64,000 bases of DNA, from assembly GCA_000149265.1 (NCBI GenBank), contig CH002478.1:1-64000 (forward strand), in the 5' to 3' direction. This document shows positions 39,301 to 52,382 of the stretch, piece after piece (positions within the stretch are counted from its first letter, which is position 1; every line of letters starts with the position of its first letter). The position numbers were made by a program, and so were the translations under genes. The stretch comes from Ciona savignyi. Its lineage: Eukaryota > Chordata > Ascidiacea > Phlebobranchia > Cionidae. The notes under the pieces are model-generated. The model ran no database searches, was not told where the DNA came from, and worked only from the letters and a program-made list of their open reading frames with translations.

Positions 39301-40494
39301 NNNNNNNNNNNNNNNNNNTGAATTAAATCAATAATACATCAAGTTGTGGATAGTGGAAACTTTTCACATTAAAACAATTTTTACTGAATTCTACTTAAAT
39401 CTTTCATCAAGTCTACAGTAGAATGTGCAAAGTCAATTTTCAATTGTTAAGATATTTAGTAATCAAGTTTTGTGAAATGTTTGGTGATATTATCGCTCTT
39501 ATTTTCGGAGACTACAATAAAATATATCCAAACAATGAGTTTGTAAGAGACTCGAACGACAATCGTTAATAAAAAAAAAAACGATGTTAGGACAATGCAA
39601 ATACTCACCAATATCTGCGTCTGATGCTAAGAAATGGTCAAGGCTGATCGTATCACCAATCAAAGCACTTTCACTAATATTGACCACGATCGACTTGGAA
39701 GGAAAAATCGGAGGGTTGTCATTTATATCATCGATTACCACGTTCAGGTGAAGTAAAACCTTTTCCTTGATGGCGAAAACCTAAAGATACATCCATATCA
39801 GTATATTTTCAATGGTCTTTTTTGCAGAATAACTTTTAAGGAGAGTTTAGGAATCGGATTTCTCCGTATTATAGTTAATTTAGACGCCTTGCAGACAAAA
39901 TGACTTAAAATTACGATATTGTTAAATATCCCTTTTTTCATATTCAGGCATAGTTTCCATGTCAACGCCCTGTTTCCCACGCTATTCCAAGCAACCAAAC
40001 ACCAAAAGGAAATTTCAAAAATATTCACGAATTACAATTCGTCGATTGATGCAGGATACCATTACCTGTAGATAAATTCCACATTTGCTCGAATCTCCAC
40101 ACATTTCCTCGCGGTCGACTCGGTTTTGTAACACAACCTGGCCGTTATCGGTGTCGACACTTAACCAGTTTTGAACTTGTCCGGCAGCGTTTTGGTTTGG
40201 CGTGAGCAGTTTTTGGCTGAAAAGCTTGAACTTGGTTGTCGATGATCCTAAATCCAACAGCTCGGCCGTATTCGCAACTGGGGTGCCTTGGGAAATGAAA
40301 ATTCAATTAGACAAATGGTAATCATTAAGCACGAAGCGTATAATATATTTTATGTTCGTGAAATAAAAAAATAAACACTCACCGATTGTTGATTCTTCTG
40401 CTAAATGGACAACTTTTATTCCTCTTGGTGTCCCATTGCATAGTGACATGATCAATGACGCCACAGCGAAAAGACGAGACAATGCGACACTCAT
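33341..40494 (-). CDS. Protocadherin B: six cadherin repeats, one membrane span, delta2-like tail
   Basis: Tandem paralogue of protocadherin A. Exons on minus: 40494-40383, 40286-40066, 39780-39609, 39113-39000, 38893-38760, 38689-38481, 38298-38153, 37993-37753, 37597-37420, 37295-37155, 36864-36691, 36521-36348, 35800-35585, 35390-35233, 35110-34981, 34907-34790, 34572-34423, 34032-33341. All phases agree, giving 1159 aa. Signal peptide MSVALSRLFAVASLIMSLCNG. EC1 has DREEMCGDSSKC; linkers include DDINDNPP, DDNDNDP, DDVNDNIP, DVNDHTP and DVNDNAP. TM is about 713-738 (YLVIIIGALAAFLFILIL). The tail has HDGDSGRGDSD (~857-867), then CLEFGHSDTCWMP (~912-924). These two blocks stand in the same order in vertebrate delta2 protocadherins, as I recall them. 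The last exon is long and Ser/Pro-rich. A 100-N gap lies in intron 3; phase agreement across it suggests no exon is lost. Confidence 0.94.
39219..39318. other. Assembly gap (100 N)
   Basis: Exactly 100 N, usually a placeholder of unknown size, inside intron 3 of protocadherin B. Confidence 0.99.
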
Positions 40495-43400
40495 CCTAAC
40501 CCTTTAAATAGAGAAATGTTACCGATAAATAGTATTGACAAGGAAATTGTCATTACGGTACACAACATCCTCGGATTATGCGTCGCTTCACTGTCCCGTA
40601 CCAATCCATAATCTAACGCCAAAATCATTACGATAATGTTCGATTTTGTACTGTGGGGCTTTACAACATGCATACGTCGTGCATTCCAGAATTCGAATCT
40701 ATCATATAATTAGCAGAAAATAGTGCGGAATGTAAGCTGTACCCACAGAAGACAATCTTGGAAAATCCAATTTTCTAATGTTTTCGTTTTTAACCACAAA
40801 CAACGACAAGCACGACGGCCTTAATTATCCTGTCTTATCTTGGAACCCAAAATACGCGACGCTGGTTAAGATGGACGAGCAAAAATACTCGTGCAATGTA
40901 GCTTCCTGCATGTGGTACGTTGCAAGAGAGAGACCCGCCCTTACTGGACCCTATCCAAGCAGCACTTCAAAGGTCCTGGTGTAAGTTACCGTTGTAATTA
41001 AAGCCAGTAGCAAGCGGCCTTGTCAATGTGGCGTTGCGTGACCGCACTAAGCAGCAACTGCCGCCAGCAAAGTTCTGACAATGTCGTTCTGCTGTGTGCA
41101 CGAAACCCATGTCAAAGCAAACCCAGCCCACGTCCCTTAGATATTCGTGTCCCATGACCAAAATGGGGTCACGTTTCAACCGAAGAAGAGAAAAATCGAC
41201 TGCCTCTAAGCCGCAATTGTAAATTTCGAAAACAGCACCATTGACGAGACAATAGTTGTACTACAGCGGCCTCTAACTTCCTGCTTATTTAACGCAATTA
41301 CTGGTTATCCTTTAATACTTAATCAGCTACAGGATAACATAATATAGTGCCCATATCAACTTGAACCTCTTTAGCTAAGGCATTTCATCATTAAAATATC
41401 CTTGTAAATAATGCAACTTCGTGTGATTAAAAAGTATTTTCGCTTCTGAACTAAAACTCTATTTTCATTCAGCATCGCAGCCAAGCATTGGCCGTCTACG
41501 ACTGACTCGCCTTGCACATCTCAATAAAAGCCTGCATCTCAACGCATTACATTAAATCTAATTGGGAACGAACCTATTGAACGGGATTAGAGCTGTGCGC
41601 TGCAATAACGAACACATAAAATCGGCAAGAACAAAGGTTTCTTGGTGATATATGCCACTCTAAGAAAGCAACACAGTGCAACACGCAGCTGGAAATGCGG
41701 AAAACTCGAAAGCAAAGGGACTTAAGTATAATCGAGAAAGAGCTGTCACAGACGATAAATGTACTTAAGGTTATTCGTTTTAAAATTTCAAAGCCCGATT
41801 AAATGGCGGATCTATCTGTGCATGGTTCTTCAAGTGTATTAATACAAGCCCAAAAATCTGTGCAATTAACTCAGAAGAGACATTGATACCGGTAAACAGT
41901 AACTTAACGAATTCAATCTTATTTTTCGCGAGTTGTGGGACGATTGCATGGGGAGGTAATTATATAATGTTGAAAACACCACGCACCACAAGGGCGATGT
42001 TTATTCTAAACAGATATTGAATCTGCGATCGAAAATAAACAGGACGTAGCACTACCAGTTACACATAATTGACGGGTCCTTTGCACGCTCTAATCGAACA
42101 AGGTCATTTCCTATCTGAGAAGGTGCAAAAGTCGGAACGCTATTATTTCTTACATGTCACGCGCTAATAGTATAGTAATTAACTGGGTTTAGTGTCAACG
42201 ATTTATCAACAGGTATATTTTAAGAAATCGGCTATGCAATCACTATATGTGTATTCTCTTAGGATTTCCCTAAATATCAATATGATTGGGGGTTTCAGAC
42301 CTTATCTTGTTCGGTTGCCGGAATTGTTCCAGTTATAACAGGTAACGTGGATTCGCCAAATGAATACTATGCTTAATTAAACTCCTAAACGAAAGCGTAA
42401 ACAACGGGATTTGAGAGTGGATTCGCTATCACTGAGCAAGATCGGCTTTGCATTATTAATTATTCGTTTTAAGTAATATGCCCAAGCTTGGCTAGCTATG
42501 AGGATGAACTAACTCTTCCGGTATGTTCTATGCACTTACTGTGTTATGCAAAAGAAAGTGCCGCGGGTATCGAGTGTCTAGTGCCACAGAAAAGGTGAGA
42601 CGAGGCAAGACTTTTAAAGTACACGAGGATCGATCGGAGCCCCAACATTCAATATATCCTGTTTACTACCAGAAATTAAATAAAATCACGTTCTAACAAC
42701 TGCCTGGGAAACCATAACAGTTTGTCAGAACAAAGTTGTTCCGAAAACAAAACAGAAATGCATTCTGTAGTTATACTTAACAGCGGCTTCTCTTTGATTG
42801 TGAATTTTAATCTTTTAAACGGAAAATTGCTTTCATCTGAAATTTCAAGCCCACTTATTAAAGGGAGAACTGAAAATTATAGATCAAAAGCCGACACGTC
42901 GTCATTTCCGTGTGAGGTCAAACTGGGTCATTCCGGATGCGTTTGCTCGGGTGCGAATTCCATTTCACGATGAAGACTTTGGCAGGAAACGGTCGGACTG
43001 ATCCTTGTTGGATCAAAAGTTCGTGTAATCTCTCGCTATACTTCATAAAACTGGATGTGAATATACAAATACGCCAGTACATTGTTATAGCATGCTGGAA
43101 TTATGTGCTACAATTTAAATTATTCTGCCATAAAACCTTGCATCTGTTTATCTAGAACACTGTTAGTCTGTTTGATAAGCATTCCCTCTCCTGAGACCGA
43201 AATATTACAATCAAGTACATCGCATTAACGTCGGATTAGGCACACTTCCCTAATGGAACTTCGGTCGCTGTTATGACGCCACAACTCTGACATTGACATT
43301 TATTATGTTTAAAATCTAAACTTTCTATACGTTCCAAAATCAATTGCGCTTTCTTTTCCCCTTCATCGATGCAGGATCCGAAATCGATGGGGTTTAGGCT

Positions 43401-46400
43401 GGCTGAGATTTGCATTAATATTCCACAAATCATAAGATACTCAGTAAAATCCTCTTCTTTGTTGAAGAAGTGTCAAAAGTGCAATTTAAAATTATATCGG
43501 CACTCGGTTTACCACGTTACACAACAGCACACACCCCAACAAAGTTTATGCACGATCAAAGACGGAACCGTATACTGTTCGGAGCAGTGACACGCTTTTA
43601 CATTGGGGTAATTCAACTCTTTCGTTCGTCCGAAACAGCTATTACATGCTATTATAGTGAACTAACTACTCCGTCGAGGTAGCCAATTTAAAACTCGGAG
43701 AGTTGCCGTAAGGGTGCTTCGACATCCGTTAAGATAATTTGACTGCTACTTATGTGTTCCAAAGCGACAGAGCCCACTGTCCCGATTCAAACACATTTAA
43801 ACGAAATCTTGTTTTCCACTTCGAGGGGTTCAAGTAGGCCAAAACTACACTCGAGATAACTTTCGCAAAGAAACCAACAGCGCAAACGAAGCCTAAGTAG
43901 AGTGATTTCGGATACTAATAAAAGGAATATTTTTCGAGCAATCACGGCAGGAACTTTAACTTTTAAGCATGATTTAATTCAATATAATGAGACTTACCCT
44001 TTCAGATTTTTCGTTCCTCAAAAATGTCCAACTGAAAATGCCTTTTGTCGTTGCAGTATGTCCAATTGATTTTAATAAGGTTTGCTTTATTAAATTAAGC
44101 AATCGTCTAAAAGGAAATAAAAATTGCGCGACCGCTGTATTATTCAATTGCCAATTATGTGCTCTGGTGCAAATAGCTCACTACACAGTGTACAGTCATA
44201 AAAAAACTTTAGCTAAAGCATATCTATTATTTAAACGGTAATACAGTACAGCTCGACCAATTAGGGGATTTGTAGTTTACTGCGGCCTACTAAGCAGATA
44301 ACGCGACCCGAGAATATAGGTTAGCAACAGCCAGTTAGACGTAAAATGGCGCTGACCACCGAATCTTCACTCACAAGCCGTCGGTGTGGGCGTAGTGACT
44401 CTAAACTGCTCCAGTAACGAGTTAATTGCACGATGCGGTGTAATTAGGGCGCCTGACGATCGCCGTTGACATGCGACACTTCAACCCTGTATTTTCGACT
44501 GCGTAAATATTGCATCAAACCAACCACTTCCTCGACAGCGAACTTGGCGGGCGCTACGCCTTCTTACAAGCTTTTATTTTCGGCGCTGGCAATATGTTAT
44601 CTACTCTGTCATCCGTTTTGAGCTCATGAATCATTAAGCTATAGCGTTCTCGCTCTGATATAAAATCCGGATGGCAGCCGCGCCTGGGAGCGATTCGAAT
44701 TTCCACGGTTCGATGACGTCACGACCCAAACAGGCAACACCGCCTAACACCTGCCGTCCGCAGAGCAGAACTGCACACAAACACCACACTTCATCCTTCC
44801 TACTCCGCAGTAAGGCTCAATATCCCACCGACATTTAATTCTGAACAAACTTAAATTAAGTCCGCAATATTATTTCGATTAATTGCTCTCCGTATAATCG
44901 CATTATATCCGACTTATTTGCAATGCCAACCGGCTCGGAAGACTTCTCTCCAGCATGCAAATAATCCGGAAATACGGAGCGGGCTCCCTCGCGACCCAGC
45001 TTTACAATATTGATAAGCGGTAAGCTTAAGATCCCTGGAGACCGGTGAACTTGCAGCCCACCCGGCTTATACATATTAATTACTCGCGTCTCGTATTTTA
45101 ATAGTCTGTGGGTTTACGACCGGTCGAGTTGTTTGTACAAGTAGATTTGGATAGATCCCGTAGACAAGCATGCAGTTCAAACAGTTGGGTACACACAGAC
45201 CACTTAGTAATCAAGCATTATTTCTTAATCTACTCTGAAATCTATACCAACTGAGCATTTAAACTTATTTGTTTGAAATGTAGTTTACATGTTTTCGGTC
45301 GCTCCTGTAATAACCTAGAATTTTATACTTTCCTTACTTAGAATTTATATTCTTGGCTTATACACTTTCTGAATATGCAGGCGCGAAATTCGCATTCTTA
45401 ATCCAATAAGCAACGACATATTTTCGCATAACTTGTCGAAGGAACACCGACGGATTCGCACCGTACAACAAGCGCGACCTGTACTGAAATAGCTCGGTCG
45501 CTCTCTCTCCTACATGACTGAAAACCCGACTTTTTCTTTCTCCCGAACAAAACTAGCTGATAACCTTCGCGTGCACAACTCCCCAGCGCTTCTAATTGGA
45601 CATATTCCTTTCGCCTCGGCCATATTCTCTTACATTGAAACTAAACTCACCGATGCTATGCTTTCAAGGTGCGCCTGTTTACGGCACATATCACACGTTT
45701 TAAACATTTCAGATGATACCCTGCAATTTGCAATCTCTTTAATCTCTCGACCGAGTTTAATGTTACCGGGTTGCGTTAATAATGAATTCGATTTGCGCGA
45801 TACGAGCTTTTATAAGTGGCAAGTTAAAGTAGACAAATTACAACCTCCCTCATATTATGTGAAAATGTAAAACAGTTTGACAACATGCTAACTTCTGTCG
45901 CTTCCGAATGGAAGAGATTGTCTCGCGCTCTTCTTTTGTGACAAAACAATGGTCCGATGTTCTAAAACAAGTAAGAGCGGCAAAGTCTGTTTGTTTCTTT
46001 CAAGCTGTATCCGAATGATAAACAAGACCCTCAAAGACGGGCTAATTAAGATCGAGCCGCGATTTTTCCCAAACAAAACTTAAAAAATAACATTCGTAGC
46101 TTTGGGTCGTAACTCACTGAATATTATTTTTCATCATTAATCGACAAACGTTTGGCACATTTCTCAGTTGCAAATTCTTATTCTAATTTGCACTTCTTTA
46201 AAGTAAGACGTATACAATTTGAAATATTAATTTGATACTGATACGGATTGATAGTGCGAGGCCGGCCAGTTCTAAATACGACAAGAAGCAGTGATGCCAA
46301 TATATAAAAGCTGAAACGATTAATCACGGTAATTATTAAATTGACACCGTGAACCAATCGTTTATAAGAAGATAATCGTCGAAATGGACTAACATGGCGC

Positions 46401-49400
46401 TACGCCAATTTAAGTTTAATTTCACGCCAGTTTCCTCTCAATTCGGTATGGAAGTTAAGTAGGCCACGTTATATAACAGTGGCTCGGATACAGAGTTTCG
46501 AAGTTTACGGACGACCAGTCCAACGGCATCAAGTTTCTTAAAGAGGCCATGATTACTGTTATGTGATATCGCACTTCCTTTTTTTGCAATTATGACGTCA
46601 CACTGCAGGTGAAGTACGATCTCGCGTTGCGTTTTGACAGAATTAGTAAATCACATTTAGAGCTTAAAAAGTGACGAACTGCGGCCATAAATTGTCATCG
46701 ACTTGCGTGGACTTAATGTAAATCCACTTGGTTCACTTGGGACATTGAACTGTGTACCGATTCCATTATTAGTTTGGATTTTTTTCTCGTGTATAAAACT
46801 GATATGCGATATAACTTTATTCAAAACAAAAATAAATTTAGGAGAACCATTTTTCAACAAAATAAGCCTGTTTGTTAAAACAACGCACTCCATAAAAACG
46901 TGATATGGATTTCCACAACGTGCCGACAATAAAACGGCACTTAGCGCTAAATACCCGACGCTTGAGATATGATCGGACTAAGTACACTCGCCACCCAGTC
47001 GGTTTAAAACGGTTAACCCACCGTGGCGACGTTTGAAAACATTGGGCATTTTGAAAGGTTAGTAAACCCATGCGCACTGCCGATCAAGTGAAATCGGGCT
47101 TGACCACAGCAGGCTTATCGGGCTGTGCTGTCCACAAAATAATGACCAATTTGGCGTCTAGTACTGCAGTACAGAGGGCCTACCGTCGCCGCTGTCACAT
47201 TATAGAGGGATAGATTGTAAGAATCACCGACAAATACCTCGCCCGATCCTGTACAAATTCGGTGAACAAATACATTGCGATTTTCCCTGTAAATGGAATA
47301 TTGGAAGTAAAGGATTGTTTCGCATGCACACTGGCAAGTGGTAATGCGGTGTAATGTTATACGAAATGGTGACAGATGGCCCGCCCTTTGTGTTGTTGGA
47401 TTTCACCGCTAATGTTACGGATAAAAGGAGCACGAAATGTCTAATGCAAAGATTTGATCACACGTATCAGCGGATAATGAATGCTGGCAGCACGCGACAG
47501 CTTCTAAAACATGGACTGCGGCGGAAACATGAGCATTTGTTACGTCATTATGCATTAGTTGCGACCGCGGTTTGGACTTTGATTATTCGTCGCGGGGGGA
47601 AAGCATTGTCAGAGATCTAATTGAGCTCGTTTGATTCAAATTGTCTCTTAATCTTCCTGCGGTTGTGAACTTTGATTTCGGCACTACAATCCCATTGCCA
47701 AAACAAGTATTCTAATCATTAGATCTTAATAAGCCACTCATTAGGATTGTTTCCCCAAAAACAAAAACTTAAAAGCGGGATACAAAACAAGGTTTGTATA
47801 AGAAAACTTTCCGTTTGAAGATTTTAGTATTTACTTCAATTATAAAAGGAAGACAAAATGTCCCACAAAGTTCAAAAGAAGCAGTAATAAAAAACATGGT
47901 ATTTTTGCTTAAATCCTTGGACGTATTAAAGGACAAAAACCTGAACATAACATGTATTTTTAAAGCTCAATGCGCTGGTTAAAAAGGACTGAAATCCCGA
48001 ACGATTTAGAATTCAACGGCGCGGAAGTTTTTAAGTTTTAGGGCTTTATTTTATGAAGTTGCACCCGCTGTGTCAAGAACATGTCGAACACCTATAGTTC
48101 CCTTTGTGCGGCAATTGTTCAGCCCCCCTTTGGACGTTGCTAAGCCCGGGAGGTCGTTAGGCTACATTGGATTTAAAGTGCACGGAACGTTGTGGCGACG
48201 AAAATGCCCTGTACATGTGCTTCAATTTTGGTCCGTGTGAATCAGTATCGGTTATATATGTAGTATGCCACACAGTTCAGTGTAATATCCTTAACACAGC
48301 CGTTAATACTGCGTTTTATAGGTGGAAAACGATAGCCCTAAAACAATTGTAAATGCAAGTATTTTAGACCATCTCTTTCATCAGAACCGGGCGATTTGAT
48401 AAATGGACAACTTACTAAACTCACTCGCCATTGTCCAATTTCGGCAGTGAATTATATTGATTTTTCACCAATTTCGCCAACTGTTTGATCGAAATTATAA
48501 ATTATGGTGGACAGCTATGCTGTTTCGCCCGCTACCCTTAATTTTGTAACTTGGTCCAGCGACCCAATAGTAATGCTTACGTAGACAACGGCGGTGCCTA
48601 AACTGTCTTTGAGTCGACTAAAACCGTTCGATTCCAGTTTTTAAAATTAACAGTTTTATAGCGAATTAACAAAGTGTTGAACAGTATTTTAATGGCATTA
48701 CCTGTTTTTACCCATCAAAAAGAATTAGGATCTTTAGATGTGGTGTACAATGCGCATAGTCATATACAGTTTTGTTAAGATTTTAAATCCCAAAAGGGAC
48801 GCAAGCGATAGCTTGTCGAAACGGCGTTATAGCTCTGATACATTTGCGACGCCCATTAGAACGGATTACCTCCGTAAACAATTCTGCTTAAAAAGAGATT
48901 GGGGTGTTATCTTTTATTCAAACACATCATTTGTCTAGCATGCTGCAACAGCCGTATCTACCAACCGGTAATAATCCCTAAAATTACGTATTCAACGCCT
49001 TTAATCTGAAGATTGCATTTTCCTTTCACAATTGTAGGGATTAAGAAGTAATTATATTACATAGAAGGCGTTAAGTGTGTGTATAGTATAATAAGACGCA
49101 ATATTATTCCACAAGTACGCCAGAATCGCAAAAACAAGCTTTTTCTCTGTTGACCCGGTGTTGTATATCACGCTGAAGGAACGGATTTCTAACGAAATAA
49201 CAGTTTATTCAATGGAAGCCACAACGTTGTATACCGCCCTGCTGTGTTTATGCTCAACTGGGTGCAACGACACGCGACATATTGACAACAGTCTCGAGTA
49301 AACCGTGACGTGAATAGATCTTGTAAATCACATATTCTCAGCAGTGGAAGCTAATTTCCGCCTACGAGATGCTGTAGAGACAACGGGATCAAATGTTAAG

Positions 49401-50557
49401 CAAAGACAACCAAGTAAAAATAAAGGATTTTATCAATAGTGGACGCAAGTTTAAAGCACCGTATCAACACAAAATATAAAGCAGATGTGCCCGGACTGAT
49501 ATAAAAACGCTCAACTTCATTTCTTAGAGATGTAGTAGCTCTTGCGTGTAAATTGTTAATTTAATAACTGAAGCAGCAAAAAATGAAAAACAAAATGTTA
49601 ATCTGTAGACTAGAACGACGGTCAATTCACTTTGTACCAACGACCCCAATAAAGTTGTTCTAAGATTGTTAGTTACCACAATGTAATCTTTATCGCATGT
49701 TCTATTTCGCGGGTTTAACATATTTCATGCAAGAGTTTTCGGTTACACATTAAGAATATCAGAATAAACGTGTAGTATGCCCTATATAGTCATTATGTAC
49801 TTACACATATATAAGCTTCACATGCACGTTTGTACTATATATACTTGTTTACCAATTGACATTATAATAGGTAACCTTTATTGTAAAATGTTAAACAATT
49901 AACCAACCGAAATCATGTCTGTGTTAGCATGGAGGGTGCGTGCCGACAAAAAATCCGAAAACCAAACGTTTAGACTTCCTTTTCATGGCGCACGGCATAC
50001 TTATTGGACTTTTAACTGACATTTTTAGGACAAACACATCCTGAAGGAGATACTGCTGTTTACATGAGGGATAATACGGGACAATAGTAGGATATGATAG
50101 CGGAATACAATCCAGGGAAACCGGAGATTACAGTGATGTTTCACTAAACGAAAGCGAAATATAAACAGAAGTCATAAATAGACATACATATTAATTAACT
50201 TACCTGACGGATTTTGGTTAAATATAAGCTGAAATAAAACGATCAACTTCAAATTACTCTCTTTTATTGGCATTTGCAACTCACAAAATGTTAAAAATTC
50301 ACAATAGTTGGAAGGAAAATAATTTTACTAATTTGAGAGTGTTCGATTTTGTGGCTGGGGTGAGAAGAGAGTCAGACTGAAGCGACCTCTTTTAGATTCC
50401 ACAAACTTAGAGAGAGTCTGAGCATTTTTAATTGATTATTTTATATGTAAATTGCTAAAAGTATAATGCATCTGCATCTACAGTTCAATTAATTATTGAA
50501 ATACATTGAAATGTCATATTTGCCGACCAGCACAACATCAATGCAACACAGTTTAAC
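40495..50557. other. Large intergenic region upstream of protocadherin B
   Basis: About 10 kb with no supported exon, unusually long for such a compact locus. It should contain the promoter of protocadherin B. CRE palindromes TGACGTCA occur at 44714-44721 and 46593-46600; the sequence around 44300-44800 is richer in G+C than its surroundings. The longest open frame (plus 45514-45870, 118 codons) has no recognisable features. Confidence 0.4.
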
Positions 50558-50670
50558 GGTCATGTGGCCGAATGGTTAACGCGAGAGGTTCATAATATCG
50601 CTTAATATGTAAAACAAAACGGTTTTAATGGGGAGCCATAACATAGCCCATCATAAGTTCGAAACTAAAC
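50558..50670 (+). mobile_element. tRNA-like SINE, plus orientation
   Basis: GTGGCCGAATGGTTAACGCG resembles an A box, and CCCATCATAAGTTCGAAACT a degenerate B box, about 70 nt apart. Same family as the minus-strand copies at 21472, 51138 and 59205. The spacing is too long and the fold too broken for a functional tRNA. Confidence 0.6.
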
Positions 50671-51137
50671 TCGGTGAAAAGTACAGGAACTATAAATATA
50701 AACCATAAACTTTTTATAAAAGGAACAGCATCTCGAGACCTATATTTACTATTTTTTATTCTTTTCAGTATATCTTTTGACTGCGCTTAATTTGTCGACG
50801 TCCAATAACACTGGCGACAAGGACAAGCGCCATAAGGATATAGAGCTGTGTTGTGCATATGCTGATAAACGTTAATCACTAATTCTTCACGGAAATTATT
50901 GGTAATAACACGATATACCCAACAATTTTAAAGACAAGACAAAATTTATTTTCTAAAGCAGTTGAATAGAATACATAAACAGTTGAATATCATGCATCAT
51001 AATGTTGGGCGTAAATCACATGATTGTAAACTCGGACCCGCGCGTCTACTTTAATACAAGCGATGCCAAGATCCTTAGTTTTGCAAGAGTTCAATAATAC
51101 AGAAAAACTCGCTTCATTTATTTAGGGAAACTCACTT

Positions 51138-51230
51138 TTTTTTAATCGAGCCAAATTTCGGTCCACTGATGGGCTCGTCACGAGGACCGTTTTTTTGTAT
51201 AAGAGTCGGTATATGTATCGGTCGCGTTAA
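51138..51230 (-). mobile_element. 5'-truncated SINE with poly(A) tail and 16 bp target duplication
   Basis: On minus it starts TTAACGCGACCGATACATAT and ends GATTAAAAAAAA. It is flanked by perfect 16 bp direct repeats TTAGGGAAACTCACTT at 51122-51137 and 51231-51246. Poly(A) end, 5' truncation and long target duplication show insertion by LINE-type target-primed reverse transcription. Confidence 0.85.
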
Positions 51231-51246
51231 TTAGGGAAACTCACTT

Positions 51247-52382
51247 ATGTTAGCAAGTCACATTTGTTGTTTATACTCCTTCTCGTGGTGGCATTAATTG
51301 TTTGGGTTCAAGTCGTCAGTTACGAGGTTCTGAATCGTGCACGTGAAATTGGAAAACCACCCTGTCCTTTTTGTGTAAACCACACAACTGTATGACCAAA
51401 ACCGTTAGTAACACTTTTGCAAAAATAAGCTGCATTTCAAATGACACAAGACTAGCTACATTGTAATATTTTAGCTTGTCCTATAAATCTTATGCAATAA
51501 AGAAAGTACGCAATGAAATACCGAAAACAGTTCTCTCTTGGAAAAAAATAAGCTACATGTGGAAGATAAAAAGGCCTATACTAACGTTAATGGGAAATGG
51601 AAGGAGTAAATCAAGCCACTGACTTCAAGCAACGACCGTTTAATGCCTAGTCAAATGACACAAGACCAGCTAAATTCTTCGAATTGCAATATTTCAGGTT
51701 TACATAAAAGTACACACATACATGTAGTTCAACTGGCACTTGTTATTTATTTAGATTGCACACTTTTTAGTCTTTAATTCACCTATTTCTTGATAATTAC
51801 TCGAAAAAAAACTAAGTGCAGAGATCGTGTTTTATTTAGCTCTTTTGCATAACGACGAGGTGTTAAATCAGTGAGCGTGCATTTGTTGCCTAGGTCAACA
51901 CAGACATTTGTCACCGACGTACAAGACAAAATTTAGCACCTTTGAAAAACAAATAACACCACAGCGTGGCACAGAACTCATTTTATATTAAACTGGTGAC
52001 GGCCTACTAAGGCGCTTAAGCGATATTTTTAATGCGTTCCATTACCAGGCGTTCTAGCTCTCTATCATAACCGCGCGGCGACAATTCTGAGGAATAATAA
52101 ACAGTGTCGGTTGCACCAACCATTTTTATAAATTATAATTATAAATTAATTCGCAGGTGGAAAATAAAAAGCGGAAATTGGGCTAGGAAAACAAGCGCTT
52201 GGTTATTTGTTGCAGCGGGCGTGATTGGAAAAATACAAATATCTTAACTGAGCACAATAATTTGTCGGAAAACTCATTTTGCACCGTTTAAAGGCAGTGG
52301 ATTCCGCCGCCCCACATCTTGTTGTTGTGCAAGATAGATTTCAAAACGGAAACACTGATTTCGAGGTGCGGGAACACTGCAG
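51247..52382. other. MTUS-like gene 3' flank
   Basis: Presumed 3' UTR and downstream spacer of the MTUS-like gene. A stretch on minus, 52086 to 52018, follows a good acceptor (TATTATTCCTCAG) and reads LSPRGYDRELERLVMERI before a TAA. It could be an alternative terminal exon or a chance open frame. Confidence 0.35.

Noticed and set aside
39219-39318. Possible missing protocadherin B exon in the gap
   Set aside because: Exons on both sides join in phase and match the exon order of paralogue A (exon 3 to the 114 nt exon 4).
45514-45870. 118-codon plus-strand open frame in the large intergenic region
   Set aside because: No domain, signal peptide, membrane segment or convincing splice context; the length is within what chance gives in 64 kb of both strands.
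50558-50670. Possible tRNA gene
   Set aside because: Has A- and B-box-like blocks, but the spacing is too long and the arms do not pair; same layout as dispersed copies, so called a SINE.
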